Source: Prevotellaceae bacterium (lineage in GTDB: Bacteria; Bacteroidota; Bacteroidia; Bacteroidales; Bacteroidaceae). From it: a stretch of 64,000 nt of DNA. The stretch covers positions 29,225 through 93,224 of the forward strand of contig JAQYET010000072.1 in assembly GCA_028723525.1 (NCBI GenBank), given 5' to 3'. Positions 18,277-27,047 of the stretch are shown here, one piece after another (within the stretch, counting starts at the first letter, position 1; every line of letters starts with the position of its first letter). The notes beneath the pieces are model-generated. The model was given only the letters and a program-made list of their open reading frames with translations. It did not search any database and was not told the DNA's origin. Both the position numbers and the translations under genes were made by a program.

Positions 18277-19257
18277 ATGAAAGTTCATATCAACGTGAAA
18301 AAGACCATCATCGCGACACTCGACGTGCTGCTCGCGATATACCTTGGCTTTGCTTTCACCTCGTTCAACGAGCCGGCAAACCCCGACGTTGTATGCCAAA
18401 AATGCAACATAATGATAGCCGACGAGAATACAAACGGTTTCCTCAAGGCTGACGATGTGAAGCGAATTCTCGTATCTTCGAAGATGATGCCGGTGAATAA
18501 GAAGACCGGAGAAATCAGCACTCGCTCCATAGAAGAGAAACTCAAGAGCATGGCTTTCGTGAAAACCGCACAGTGCTTCAAGGCCGAAAACGGCGATGTG
18601 ACAATCAATATCACACAACGGCTGCCGCTGCTGCGCGTCAAGAGCGAGAAAGGCGACGACTACTACATCGACGAGCGGGGCGGAGTGATGCCCAACTCCA
18701 ACTATGTGTCCGACCTAATCATAGCCACCGGCAACATCGACAGGCGTTATGCAGCCGACTACCTCATGCCGATGACTGAGACATTGATGGACAACGAACT
18801 GTGGCAAAACCTCTTCGAGCAAATCAACGTGACCGAACAACGAGGCATAGAACTGGTTCCGAGAGTGGGCGACCACATCGTTTTCATCGGACAGTTGCCC
18901 GCGGAGAAGAATGCCGAGATACGCAAACAGGCGATAGTAAAGATGCTCGAGACGAAACTGTCACGACTTGAGAAGTTCTACAAGTATGGTATAAGTAAGG
19001 CGGGCTGGAACCGATACGACTATATAAACCTTGAGTTCGACAATCAGATAATATGCCACTATCGCCGCTCCTCGCGACAAATAAAACCCGAAACGGCAGA
19101 GGTGGAGAACACTGTGATTGCAAAACCTGACTCCGTGAACAAGGAAAAGAAGACAAACGAGGAGAAAACCGCTCCGCGAAAAGAGGAGAAGAAAGTGGAA
19201 AAAGAGAAGAAAGAGGTGAAGAAGGAGAAAGACAAGAAGCCCGAGAAGAAGAAATGA
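18277..19257 (+). CDS. ftsQ: cell division protein FtsQ
   Basis: Bitopic divisome protein linking early and late division proteins. The 326-residue product has a short N-terminal cytoplasmic segment and a transmembrane helix (TIIATLDVLLAIYLGFAFTS, residues 10-29). The periplasmic part fits the POTRA and beta domain arrangement: DVKRILVSSKMMPVNKKTG to KTAQCFKAENGDVTINITQR, then LLRVKSEKGDDYYIDERGGV. The C-terminal 50 residues are an unusual Lys/Glu run with almost no other residue types, presumably disordered. Function is assigned from position just before ftsA and the ITQRLPLLRV-type strand typical of FtsQ/DivIB. Confidence 0.88.
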   Translation: MKVHINVKKTIIATLDVLLAIYLGFAFTSFNEPANPDVVCQKCNIMIADENTNGFLKADDVKRILVSSKMMPVNKKTGEISTRSIEEKLKSMAFVKTAQCFKAENGDVTINITQRLPLLRVKSEKGDDYYIDERGGVMPNSNYVSDLIIATGNIDRRYAADYLMPMTETLMDNELWQNLFEQINVTEQRGIELVPRVGDHIVFIGQLPAEKNAEIRKQAIVKMLETKLSRLEKFYKYGISKAGWNRYDYINLEFDNQIICHYRRSSRQIKPETAEVENTVIAKPDSVNKEKKTNEEKTAPRKEEKKVEKEKKEVKKEKDKKPEKKK

Positions 19258-19313
19258 GGGGCTTATATATATAATGTAACAGAAAAAAAGAAACAATATA
19301 AATTGATTAGGGT

Positions 19314-20774
19314 ATGCCAGCAAGGGAATTTATCGTAGCAATAGAATTGGGGTCGTCAAAGATGACCGGCATCGCGGGAAAGAAAAATCTCGACGGTAGC
19401 ATCAGTGTTCTTGCCGTAGTGAAGGAAGACTCCTCGTCGTTCATTCACAAGGGCGTGGTTTATAAAATCGACAAGACGGCGCAGTGTATAGCGAATATCG
19501 TGAAGAAACTCACCGCCACACTGAAGCAGGAAATAACCCATGTGTATGTCGGAGTGGGCGGACAGTCGATAAGAAGTGTCAAGAACAACATCATCAAGAC
19601 ACTCCCGGCAGACACCATCGTCACACAGATGATGGTGAACGAACTGATGGATGCCAACCGCAACATGAGTTACCAAGACCAAGAAATACTTGATGCCGCA
19701 ACGCAGGAGTATAAGGTTGACAACCAACTTCAGACCGACCCCGTTGGCATACAGTGCACCCGGCTGGAAGGAAACTTCCTCAACATCCTGTGGAGATATG
19801 AGTTCTACCGCCGCCTGAACAAATGTTTCGAAATGGCAGGGGTGGCCATTGCCGAAATGTATCTTGCGCCGCTGGCTCTCGCCGATGCCGTGCTCACCGA
19901 CGCCGAGAAACGCTCCGGCTGCGTGCTCGTTGACCTCGGTGCCGACACCACCACCGTATCGGTGTATTACAAGAACATCCTGCGGCATCTCACCGTTATC
20001 CCGCTCGGCAGCAACAACATCACAAAAGACATCGCGTCGCTGCAGGTTGAGGAAGACGTTGCCGAAAAACTGAAACTCAATCATGCCGTGGCATTCACCG
20101 AGAACGGCGACATCGACAGTCAGACAACATACGCCCTCGACACCGACAGGAAGGTTGACCAGCGCAAGTTTGTGGAGATTGTGGAGGGACGACTTGAGGA
20201 AATCATCGAGAACGTGTGGTATCAGGTGCCTTCAGAATATGCCGACAGACTGCTCGGAGGACTCATTCTTACGGGCGGTGGGTCGAACATGTCCGACATC
20301 GAGACGGCTTTCGCCAATCACACTCATATAGAGAAAATACGCATAGCGAAGTCGGTGAACATCTCGATAAACGCCAAAGACCCGCTCATCACTGCCCACA
20401 ACGGTATGATGAACACCGTTCTCGGCATACTCGCAAAGGGCGATATGAACTGCGCCGGCAAAGAAATAGACCCCACCAAAGACCTCTTCGAAGAGCCTAA
20501 GATTAACACTTCCACCACTACGGTAGAACTTCACCGCGACCCGCGACAACCCAACCAACTCGCCGAAGGCGTTGTCCTGACCGAGGCAGAGAAGCTGAAG
20601 GCTCAGGAACTGCGCGAACAGCAGGAGCAGGAGCAGCGACTGTTGCGCGAGCAAGAGCTGAAACAGCAGAAGGAAAAGGAAGAAGCAGAGCAGAAAGACA
20701 ACGGCATAAAGAAGTTCGGAATACGCATAAAATCGCTCGTGAAGAAACTTCTCTCTGAAGACGAAGAGCAGTAA
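19314..20774 (+). CDS. ftsA: cell division protein FtsA
   Basis: Actin-like membrane tether of the Z ring. The 486-residue protein opens with FIVAIELGSSKMTGIAGKK (phosphate-1 region of the actin fold) and continues through the 1C subdomain. It then shows VLVDLGADTTTVSVYYKN (phosphate-2 loop) and LILTGGGSNMSDIETAF (adenosine loop). Residues about 420-465 are a Glu/Gln-rich coiled-coil linker. The last 22 residues, IKKFGIRIKSLVKKLLSEDE, form a basic amphipathic helix suited to membrane binding. The linker makes it longer than the approximately 420-residue E. coli protein. It is 57 bp downstream of ftsQ and 42 bp before ftsZ. Confidence 0.96.
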   Translation: MPAREFIVAIELGSSKMTGIAGKKNLDGSISVLAVVKEDSSSFIHKGVVYKIDKTAQCIANIVKKLTATLKQEITHVYVGVGGQSIRSVKNNIIKTLPADTIVTQMMVNELMDANRNMSYQDQEILDAATQEYKVDNQLQTDPVGIQCTRLEGNFLNILWRYEFYRRLNKCFEMAGVAIAEMYLAPLALADAVLTDAEKRSGCVLVDLGADTTTVSVYYKNILRHLTVIPLGSNNITKDIASLQVEEDVAEKLKLNHAVAFTENGDIDSQTTYALDTDRKVDQRKFVEIVEGRLEEIIENVWYQVPSEYADRLLGGLILTGGGSNMSDIETAFANHTHIEKIRIAKSVNISINAKDPLITAHNGMMNTVLGILAKGDMNCAGKEIDPTKDLFEEPKINTSTTTVELHRDPRQPNQLAEGVVLTEAEKLKAQELREQQEQEQRLLREQELKQQKEKEEAEQKDNGIKKFGIRIKSLVKKLLSEDEEQ

Positions 20775-20816
20775 ACAATAAATCAATCACTAACAAACAC
20801 CTAAAAATAGAACATC

Positions 20817-22136
20817 ATGCAAGAGAATATGATATTGGATTTCGGCGAGCCCGAAAAAGATAACAGCATAATAAAGGTGATAGGCGTCGGCGGCGGTGGC
20901 GGCAACGCAGTGAACCACATGTACCGCGAGGGCATACACGACGTGTCTTTCGTGCTCTGCAACACAGACAATCAGGCTCTCAACGACTCGCCTGTGCCGG
21001 TGCACCTGCAACTCGGAAAGGAGGGACTCGGTGCCGGAAACAAGCCCGACAAGGCACGAGAAGCGGCAGAAGACAGTCTCGACGACGTGAAAAACATGCT
21101 CAGCGACGGCACCAAAATGGCATTCATCACTGCCGGAATGGGAGGCGGAACAGGCACGGGAGCGGCTCCGGTGATAGCACGTGTCAGCAAAGAGATGGGC
21201 ATACTCACCGTGGGCATTGTCACCATTCCGTTCCGTTTCGAAGGCGACCGCAAGATAGATCAAGCCCTCGACGGCGTTGAGGAAATGGCAAAACATGTCG
21301 ATGCACTGCTCGTAATCAACAACGAGCGGCTGCGTGAGATATATCCCGAACTCACAGTGCTCGACGCTTTCGCAAAGGCAGACGACACCCTGAGCATCGC
21401 AGCCAAGTCAATCGCAGAGATTATCACCGTGCACGGACTGATAAATCTCGACTTCAACGATGTCAAGACGGTGCTCAAAGACGGCGGAGTGGCTATCATG
21501 TCAACCGGTTACGGCGAGGGAGAGGGGCGCGTGAAGAAAGCAATCGACGATGCTCTCAACTCTCCGCTGCTCAACGACAACGACGTGTTCAACTCCAAGA
21601 AAATACTTCTGTCCATCTCCTTCTGCTCCGACAATCAGAACAATGCCAGCCTCACGATGGAGGAAATGAACGATGTCAACGAGTTCATGGCACGCTTCGG
21701 CACCGGGTTCGAACTGAAATGGGGACTTGCCACCGACCCGGAACTGGGTGCGAAAGTGAAGGTCACTATCCTTGCAACAGGCTTCGGCATAGAGAATGTT
21801 GACGGAATGGACGGACACTTCAAGAAACGCACAATGGAGGAGCAGAACCGCATAGCAGAGGAAGAGGAGAAAGCGGCGGAAAGACAGGACAGACGCAACA
21901 GATACTACGGCAAGGACGGAAAGACATCGCAGTACAAACGCCGACCGCATATATTCATTTTCCGCCCCGAAGACCTCGACAACGACAACGTCATCTCTGC
22001 CGTGGAGCAGACCCCGACCTACAAGCGTACACGACAAATTCTCGACAACATACGCTCACAGGCTACCGGAGATGCCGACGGAGAGAAAGATACCGACGAA
22101 CAGAAAATAGACCTCACGGGCAAGATTGTGTTCTGA
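20817..22136 (+). CDS. ftsZ: cell division protein FtsZ
   Basis: Tubulin-like GTPase forming the Z ring. The 439-residue protein has IGVGGGGGNAVNHM (nucleotide loop 1), the tubulin signature GMGGGTGTGAAPV (about residues 102-114), IPFRFEG and the T7 loop region LINLDFNDVKTVL (catalytic Asp). The core ends near residue 325 (VTILATGFG). It is followed by an approximately 115-residue tail with a charged segment (RTMEEQNRIAEEEEKAAERQ). The usual C-terminal FtsA-binding peptide, close to IPAFLR, is not obvious. TPTYKRTRQ (about residue 400) and the final KIDLTGKIVF are the only conserved-looking pieces. It is the last gene of the dcw cluster and is followed by a strong hairpin. Confidence 0.97.
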   Translation: MQENMILDFGEPEKDNSIIKVIGVGGGGGNAVNHMYREGIHDVSFVLCNTDNQALNDSPVPVHLQLGKEGLGAGNKPDKAREAAEDSLDDVKNMLSDGTKMAFITAGMGGGTGTGAAPVIARVSKEMGILTVGIVTIPFRFEGDRKIDQALDGVEEMAKHVDALLVINNERLREIYPELTVLDAFAKADDTLSIAAKSIAEIITVHGLINLDFNDVKTVLKDGGVAIMSTGYGEGEGRVKKAIDDALNSPLLNDNDVFNSKKILLSISFCSDNQNNASLTMEEMNDVNEFMARFGTGFELKWGLATDPELGAKVKVTILATGFGIENVDGMDGHFKKRTMEEQNRIAEEEEKAAERQDRRNRYYGKDGKTSQYKRRPHIFIFRPEDLDNDNVISAVEQTPTYKRTRQILDNIRSQATGDADGEKDTDEQKIDLTGKIVF

Positions 22137-22175
22137 ACCGTACGCAATCGTTACCGGGCATATTATTACAAAAGC

Positions 22176-22218
22176 CGAGACCGGTTTGCAAACACCAATG
22201 ATTTGCAAACCGGTCTCG
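22176..22218. terminator. bidirectional terminator between ftsZ and the convergent ATPase gene
   Basis: A perfect 17-bp stem (22176-22192 with 22202-22218, starting CGAGACCGG) and a 9-nt loop, with a short T run after it (GTTTTC). In the other direction the reverse complement is followed by GCTTTTGTAAT. It ends the dcw cluster transcript. Confidence 0.8.
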
Positions 22219-22230
22219 CTGTTTTCGCTA

Positions 22231-23352
22231 TCACTGTTTCAGCAACCAATCGGCAAAAAACTTGTCATAGACGCTGTACGTGCCGAGGTCTGACGTGAGG
22301 AAATCTTTTTCGATAAGTGCCTTTACCGCAGCCTGCACACTGCTCGCCGTGAGGTGGTGTCGCTGCAGGAACGGCTTCGAAGAGATGTTCCGAGCCTTAC
22401 CCTCACGGCAGATTGCCATCAACACCTCCTTCTGTTTTGCCGGCAACTGATAGAGAAGCGAAGAATATGCAAAACTCTGTTGCATCACCGCCTGCTCTAC
22501 AGCCCGCTCCACGTCTGCCACATCACACCGCCCACCCGTCGGAGTGGTGGAAAAAAGAGAGTTTAAAACCGACTGAACATACCACGTCACACCGTCGTAG
22601 CGATTGTATATCTCCGCCACAGCCTCTCGCTCAATCTTCTTTCCGTATTCCGCGAAAAGCTGTTGCGCAAAATCAGCGTAACGCTCAAAGTCTATCGGAC
22701 CTATCGTTATCATCTTCGTACTTTGATAGAAAGGACGCGAAGCACTTAGGAACATCTCCGTCATCACGTGTCGCTCCGAGCCGGCAAAGATGAAGTTGCA
22801 GTTTCGGCAGTGCTGAATACGTGTGCGCAGCAGTGCCTCCACGTTTTTCTCGGGATATGCCGCGATAGCCTGAAACTCGTCTATTGCCACGATGCAGTGC
22901 CTGTCTGCACTTTCCAAGTAGCGGAATATCTCATCAAGAGTCACCGTCGGCGTCGCTATCTCACCGAGACTCATTGTCCACTCGGGCTTTCCGTTCATGT
23001 CGAACGACAGGCTCCCGCGCAGCGACGTCAGGCACGCCACAAACGTTTCCCAAGCTTTTCTGCCCCGCGACTTGAGAACGTCAACCACCGCCCTACCGAG
23101 TTCATATACAAACTCCTGAAGGTTTTTCGTGGCATATATATCCACAAGGAACGTGTAGTAATTCTCCTTTATGTTTTCCTGCTGCATGCAGTGGTATATC
23201 AGTCTGGTCTTTCCCAAGCGTCGCGGAGAAATCAATGCAACGTTGTTTCCATTTGTGAAAGCATTGGTGAGCAGTTTTGTCTCCTCCTCACGGTCGCAGA
23301 AATAATGCGGAGAGTGATAGCCGTGGATTATGAAAGGATTTGCAAGTTCCAT
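22231..23352 (-). CDS. AAA-type ATPase with C-terminal winged-helix (archaeal-ATPase/PF01637-like), copy 1
   Basis: A 373-residue P-loop ATPase. Walker A is ISPRRLGKTRLIY (about residues 40-52), with the SPRR lead-in typical of the PF01637 archaeal-type ATPases that are greatly expanded in Bacteroidales. Walker B with its Glu is HCIVAIDEFQ (about 152-161), followed by a sensor-like strand CNFIFAGSERHVM. The C-terminal 90 residues (KQKEVLMAICREGKARNIS to SVYDKFFADWLLKQ) look like a winged helix ending in a DPxFxxWL-like motif. The start MELANPFIIHGYHSPHYFCDREEE is the normal family N-terminus (PF...DREEE). Cellular role is unknown; related proteins are found beside toxins, transport genes or alone. 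A second homologue is at 50501-51571. Confidence 0.85.
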   Translation of the reverse strand: MELANPFIIHGYHSPHYFCDREEETKLLTNAFTNGNNVALISPRRLGKTRLIYHCMQQENIKENYYTFLVDIYATKNLQEFVYELGRAVVDVLKSRGRKAWETFVACLTSLRGSLSFDMNGKPEWTMSLGEIATPTVTLDEIFRYLESADRHCIVAIDEFQAIAAYPEKNVEALLRTRIQHCRNCNFIFAGSERHVMTEMFLSASRPFYQSTKMITIGPIDFERYADFAQQLFAEYGKKIEREAVAEIYNRYDGVTWYVQSVLNSLFSTTPTGGRCDVADVERAVEQAVMQQSFAYSSLLYQLPAKQKEVLMAICREGKARNISSKPFLQRHHLTASSVQAAVKALIEKDFLTSDLGTYSVYDKFFADWLLKQ

Positions 23353-23458
23353 AACTCATATTATTATACAGCCTGATGTTCACCGTCGGGCTCGCGCCTT
23401 GCCACTTCTGCCCTGCCTGCAATAAACGTCACGGCTGCCAACGGTCGGCATCTACTTG

Positions 23459-23507
23459 TGATTATAATTTTATGCAAAGATAATTATAATCTTATTATAA
23501 TTTTATC
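23459..23507 (-). promoter_or_regulatory. ATPase 1 promoter inside an AT-rich dyad
   Basis: On the minus strand TATCTTTG (complement of 23475-23482) fits the -7 box. It is bracketed by GATTATAATT-type inverted repeats (about 23459-23468 and 23482-23491 on the + strand), with a third TTATAATTTTAT word to 23505. The arrangement suggests a repressor site overlapping the promoter; the binding protein is unknown. Confidence 0.55.
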
Positions 23508-23538
23508 TTCCGGCACATATTTAACTTTATTTTGGCTA

Positions 23539-24264
23539 TCAACGCCATAGTTCTTTCAGCACTGCCAACGACCGCAACTCGGGAAAGCCGGCAACGTGAA
23601 GGCGGTAATATCTCACTATGCCCTCGGCAATGCGGTCACGGTCGGTATGCGACATCCGGAACAATCGCATCGTGTTGTAGTCCATGCGCACCAACTGCGA
23701 CAGCCTCTGAGCATCGGAAGCCGACAGATAATCGCGGTGAAGAGGGGCTTCGCACACAAACATCGCGTCGCGCAGGTCGAAGAAATCGCCCTCTCTGTAA
23801 TCCTCCACATTGGGATAGAAACCGATGAAACGCGCCATACGCATCATGAAAACAAGGTGGAAATTGGCAAACGGAGGCTCGCAACCATCGAGCCACGTAA
23901 TGCTGTTCTCCACATAATCGAAGAGCGACTCATTGCACTGCTCCCCTCGCGTGGCATGATAGAGAAACTCCGACAGGAACAGGGCTATCGACATTTTCTC
24001 CGCCGAGAAGGGAATGGAAGAGAACGGCAGCGACATGCGCAGGTCGCGGATATGCTGCAGCTGCACGTTGTGACGGATGTCGAGTTCCGCCTCAAGCATC
24101 GTCAGCGGCTGGAAAGCCTGCTTCTGCACCCTGCCGCGCGGAGTTTTGGGCACGCCGACTATACACGCCGTGCGCCCCGTCTCGCGGCACAGCAGTTCCA
24201 CAATCATCTTCCGCTCGCCATATTTCAGCGTGTGCAGTACTATCGCCCTTGTCTTTACTATCAT
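23539..24264 (-). CDS. recO: DNA repair protein RecO
   Basis: Recombination mediator that works with RecR to load RecA onto SSB-coated single-stranded DNA. The product is 241 residues from the ATG at 24264. The N-terminal OB-fold begins MIVKTRAIVLHTLKYGERK, a standard RecO start, and continues RETGRTACIVGVPKTPRGR. The C-terminal helical domain follows (FLSEFLYHATRGEQCNESLFDYVE). The longer frame to 24384 would add a hydrophobic, AT-rich translation overlapping the promoter and is rejected. The four-Cys zinc cluster of some RecO proteins is missing, as often in Bacteroidetes. The gene is divergent from tRNA-Glu. Confidence 0.92.
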   Translation of the reverse strand: MIVKTRAIVLHTLKYGERKMIVELLCRETGRTACIVGVPKTPRGRVQKQAFQPLTMLEAELDIRHNVQLQHIRDLRMSLPFSSIPFSAEKMSIALFLSEFLYHATRGEQCNESLFDYVENSITWLDGCEPPFANFHLVFMMRMARFIGFYPNVEDYREGDFFDLRDAMFVCEAPLHRDYLSASDAQRLSQLVRMDYNTMRLFRMSHTDRDRIAEGIVRYYRLHVAGFPELRSLAVLKELWR

Positions 24265-24277
24265 ATCATCCGGAGCG

Positions 24278-24285
24278 CAAAAATA
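24278..24285 (-). promoter_or_regulatory. -7 box of recO promoter
   Basis: TATTTTTG on the minus strand, 14 bases upstream of the recO ATG, implies a very short leader. It also argues against a start codon further upstream. Confidence 0.55.
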
Positions 24286-24359
24286 CGAATAAAAAAACAA
24301 AAATGCGGTGTAAATATAAAAAATATTGCAGAAAATTTGCACGATAAAAATAAAAGAAC

Positions 24360-24367
24360 TACCTTTG
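24360..24367 (+). promoter_or_regulatory. -7 box of tRNA-Glu promoter
   Basis: TACCTTTG fits TAnnTTTG and lies 18 bp before the mature 5' end of tRNA-Glu. Confidence 0.65.
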
Positions 24368-24384
24368 CATCCGCTAATAATCAC

Positions 24385-24456
24385 GGTCCCTTCGTCTATC
24401 GGTTAGGACGAGAGATTTTCATTCTCTAAAGAGGAGTTCGACTCTCCTAGGGACTA
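24385..24456 (+). tRNA. tRNA-Glu (anticodon TTC)
   Basis: A 72-nt cloverleaf. The acceptor arm GGTCCCT pairs with AGGGACT (G1 opposite U72 as wobble). The anticodon stem AGAGA/TCTCT encloses the loop TTTTCAT with anticodon TTC, and the T arm is GGAG-TTCGACT-CTCC. The discriminator base is A; CCA is not encoded. It is located between divergent recO and downstream rpsT. Confidence 0.95.
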
Positions 24457-24641
24457 CAAAGAATATTCTGTCATCTGCGCAGCGATGCGATAGCAAAGTA
24501 TTCTTGCTTCGGCGAGGTGCGGAGCGAAACGGTGGCAGAGGGTTTTTCAAACGCGGGCAACCGCAAAAAATCCGCTTAGGGCAGTCGTAGTGGCGTAAGA
24601 CCCAAGGGCTATCAGAAATCTTTAAAAACAAGAAAAAAGAA

Positions 24642-24896
24642 ATGGCAAATCACAAATCGGCAGAGAAGAGAATACGCCAGACCAAGACTCGCACTCTGCA
24701 CAACAGGTACTACGCTAAGACAATGCGTAATGCGGTGCGCAAACTGCGCGCAATGACAGACAAGGAAGAGGCTCTGAAACTGTTCCCAACAGTGCAGAAG
24801 ATGCTCGACAAACTCGCTGTTAAGCACATCATACATAAGAATAAGGCTGCGAACCTCAAGTCGGGTCTTATCAAACACATCAATGGATTGAATTAA
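24642..24896 (+). CDS. rpsT: 30S ribosomal protein S20
   Basis: An 84-residue basic protein that binds 16S rRNA helices in early 30S assembly. It starts [20 protein letters not shown], the diagnostic S20 N-terminus, and ends with [17 protein letters not shown]; length is normal. It stands alone 185 bp after tRNA-Glu. The leader between them is G-rich and may be structured, but no specific regulatory element can be named. A good terminator follows. Confidence 0.97.
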   Translation: MANHKSAEKRIRQTKTRTLHNRYYAKTMRNAVRKLRAMTDKEEALKLFPTVQKMLDKLAVKHIIHKNKAANLKSGLIKHINGLN

Positions 24897-24939
24897 AAAG
24901 GCAAAATAATAAATAAAATTTTTCATAGGATTAGATTGA

Positions 24940-24976
24940 GACCGTTGCCCGCGAGGGTAGCGGTCTTTTATTTTAT
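24940..24976 (+). terminator. rho-independent terminator after rpsT
   Basis: An 11-bp stem GACCGTTGCCC / GGGTAGCGGTC with a GCGA loop (24940-24965), followed by TTTTATTTTAT. Confidence 0.85.
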
Positions 24977-25018
24977 GATTTTTAGCAATTCACCTTTCGT
25001 TATATGACTATTATTTAG

Positions 25019-25026
25019 TAACTTTG
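25019..25026 (+). promoter_or_regulatory. -7 box of gyrB promoter
   Basis: TAACTTTG fits TAnnTTTG; start is expected near 25033, 19 bases before the gyrB ATG. Confidence 0.65.
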
Positions 25027-25051
25027 CAAATTATAATATACGAAAAACAAA

Positions 25052-27022
25052 ATGGCAGAAAATCAGAACAACCGGAACAACTATTCGGCAAGTAACATAC
25101 AAGTGCTCGAAGGTCTTGAGGCAGTGCGCAAGCGTCCTGCTATGTATATCGGAGACATCTCCGACAAGGGTTTGCACCACTTGGTGAACGAGACTGTGGA
25201 TAACTCCATCGACGAAGCGATGGCAGGATACTGCACACACATAGAAGTGACCATAAACGAAGACAACTCGATAACGGTGCTCGACAACGGGCGAGGAATT
25301 CCGGTGGATGAGCACGAGAAACTGCACAAGTCGGCTCTTGAGGTCGTGATGACCGTGCTCCACGCAGGAGGAAAGTTCGACAAAGGCTCCTATAAAGTCA
25401 GCGGAGGTCTCCACGGCGTCGGTGTGAGCTGCGTCAACGCACTGTCAACCCACATGACGTCGCAGGTGTTCCGCGACGGAAAGATTTACCAACAGGAATA
25501 TAGTCTGGGCAAACCGCTATATCCGGTAAAAGTGGTTGGCGAGACCGACAAGACCGGAACACGCCAGCAGTTCTGGCCGGACCCAACGATTTTCACCACA
25601 ACAGAATACAGGTATGAAGTGATAGCCAAACGAATGAGAGAACTGGCATACCTCAACGCCGGCATCACCATCACGCTTACAGACCTCCGACCCGACGAAG
25701 ACGGAAAGACAAAGCAGGAGGTGTTCCTCGCAGAAGACGGACTGAAGGAGTTCGTGAGATACGTTGACCGCCACCGCACCCACCTCTTCGACGACGTCAT
25801 CTACCTGAAAACCGAGAAACAGGGCATACCGATAGAGGTGGCTGTGATGTATAACACCGACTACAACGAGAACATCCACTCCTACGTCAACAACATAAAC
25901 ACCATCGAGGGCGGTACGCACCTCACCGGTTTCCGCATGGCTCTCACCCGAACCCTGAAGACTTACGCCGATGCCGACCCGCAAATATCGAAGCAGATAG
26001 AGAAGGCCAAGATAGAGATTGCGGGCGAAGACTTCCGCGAAGGACTCACTGCCGTAATATCGATAAAGGTGGCAGAGCCGCAGTTTGAGGGGCAGACGAA
26101 GACCAAACTCGGCAACTCCGAGGTCTCCGGAGCAGTGCAACAGGCTGTGGGCGAGGCACTGACAAACTACCTTGAGGAGCACCCGAAAGAGGCAAAGATG
26201 ATATGCGACAAGGTGGTGCTGGCTGCCACGGCGCGCATCGCGGCACGCAAGGCACGCGAGAGTGTGCAGCGTAAGAACCCCATGACCGGGGGCGGACTGC
26301 CCGGAAAACTTGCCGACTGCTCTAACAAAGACCCCAAGACAAGCGAAATTTTCCTCGTCGAGGGCGACTCGGCAGGCGGCTCGGCAAAACAGGGACGCGA
26401 CCGATACACACAGGCGATACTGCCGCTCCGCGGAAAAATTCTCAACGTAGAGAAAGTGCAGTGGCACAAGGTGTTCGAGGCAGAGTCGGTGATGAACATC
26501 ATACAGAGCATCGGAGTGCGCTTCGGCGTTGACGGTGAGGGCGACAAAGAGGCGAACATCGACAAGCTGCGTTACGACAAAATAATCATCATGACCGACG
26601 CCGACGTCGATGGTTCGCACATCGACACGCTCATCATGACTCTCTTCTATCGCTTCATGCCGCGCGTTGTGCAGGAGGGGCACCTCTACATCGCCACCCC
26701 GCCGCTCTACAAATGCACCTTCAAAAAGGTGAGCGAATACTGCTACACCGAACAACAGAGACAGCAATTCATAGACAAATACGTGGCAGGCGACGAGAAC
26801 AGCAACCTGCTCCACACGCAGCGATACAAGGGTTTGGGAGAAATGAACCCCGAACAACTGTGGGAAACCACTATGGATCCAAAGACACGACTGCTGAAAC
26901 AGGTGACAATAGAGGATGCTGCCGCTGCCGACGAGGTGTTCTCAATGCTGATGGGAGACGACGTTGAACCGCGACGCCAGTTCATAGAGAAGAACGCCAC
27001 CTACGCAAACATAGACGCATAA
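25052..27022 (+). CDS. gyrB: DNA gyrase subunit B
   Basis: ATPase subunit of gyrase (A2B2), which introduces negative supercoils. The 656-residue protein has the GHKL ATPase fold: VRKRPAMYIGD, NETVDNSIDEAMAGY, VLDNGRGIPVDEHEK and GGLHGVGVSCVNALS. The transducer domain is followed by TOPRIM motifs EIFLVEGDSAGGSAKQGRD and IIMTDADVDGSHI, then the tail RYKGLGEMNPEQLWETTMDP that contacts GyrA. Length is typical of the short GyrB form lacking the approximately 170-residue proteobacterial insert. ParE has similar motifs, but the DADVDGSHI and QLWETTMDP segments fit GyrB. The AraC gene starts 26 bp downstream. Confidence 0.95.
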   Translation: MAENQNNRNNYSASNIQVLEGLEAVRKRPAMYIGDISDKGLHHLVNETVDNSIDEAMAGYCTHIEVTINEDNSITVLDNGRGIPVDEHEKLHKSALEVVMTVLHAGGKFDKGSYKVSGGLHGVGVSCVNALSTHMTSQVFRDGKIYQQEYSLGKPLYPVKVVGETDKTGTRQQFWPDPTIFTTTEYRYEVIAKRMRELAYLNAGITITLTDLRPDEDGKTKQEVFLAEDGLKEFVRYVDRHRTHLFDDVIYLKTEKQGIPIEVAVMYNTDYNENIHSYVNNINTIEGGTHLTGFRMALTRTLKTYADADPQISKQIEKAKIEIAGEDFREGLTAVISIKVAEPQFEGQTKTKLGNSEVSGAVQQAVGEALTNYLEEHPKEAKMICDKVVLAATARIAARKARESVQRKNPMTGGGLPGKLADCSNKDPKTSEIFLVEGDSAGGSAKQGRDRYTQAILPLRGKILNVEKVQWHKVFEAESVMNIIQSIGVRFGVDGEGDKEANIDKLRYDKIIIMTDADVDGSHIDTLIMTLFYRFMPRVVQEGHLYIATPPLYKCTFKKVSEYCYTEQQRQQFIDKYVAGDENSNLLHTQRYKGLGEMNPEQLWETTMDPKTRLLKQVTIEDAAAADEVFSMLMGDDVEPRRQFIEKNATYANIDA

Positions 27023-27047
27023 GGCAGGCATAAGCGACGATAAGCAA

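Noticed and set aside
24266-24384. Upstream extension of RecO
   Set aside because: The added residues are hydrophobic translation of an AT-rich promoter; RecO starts normally at MIVKTRAIVLH.
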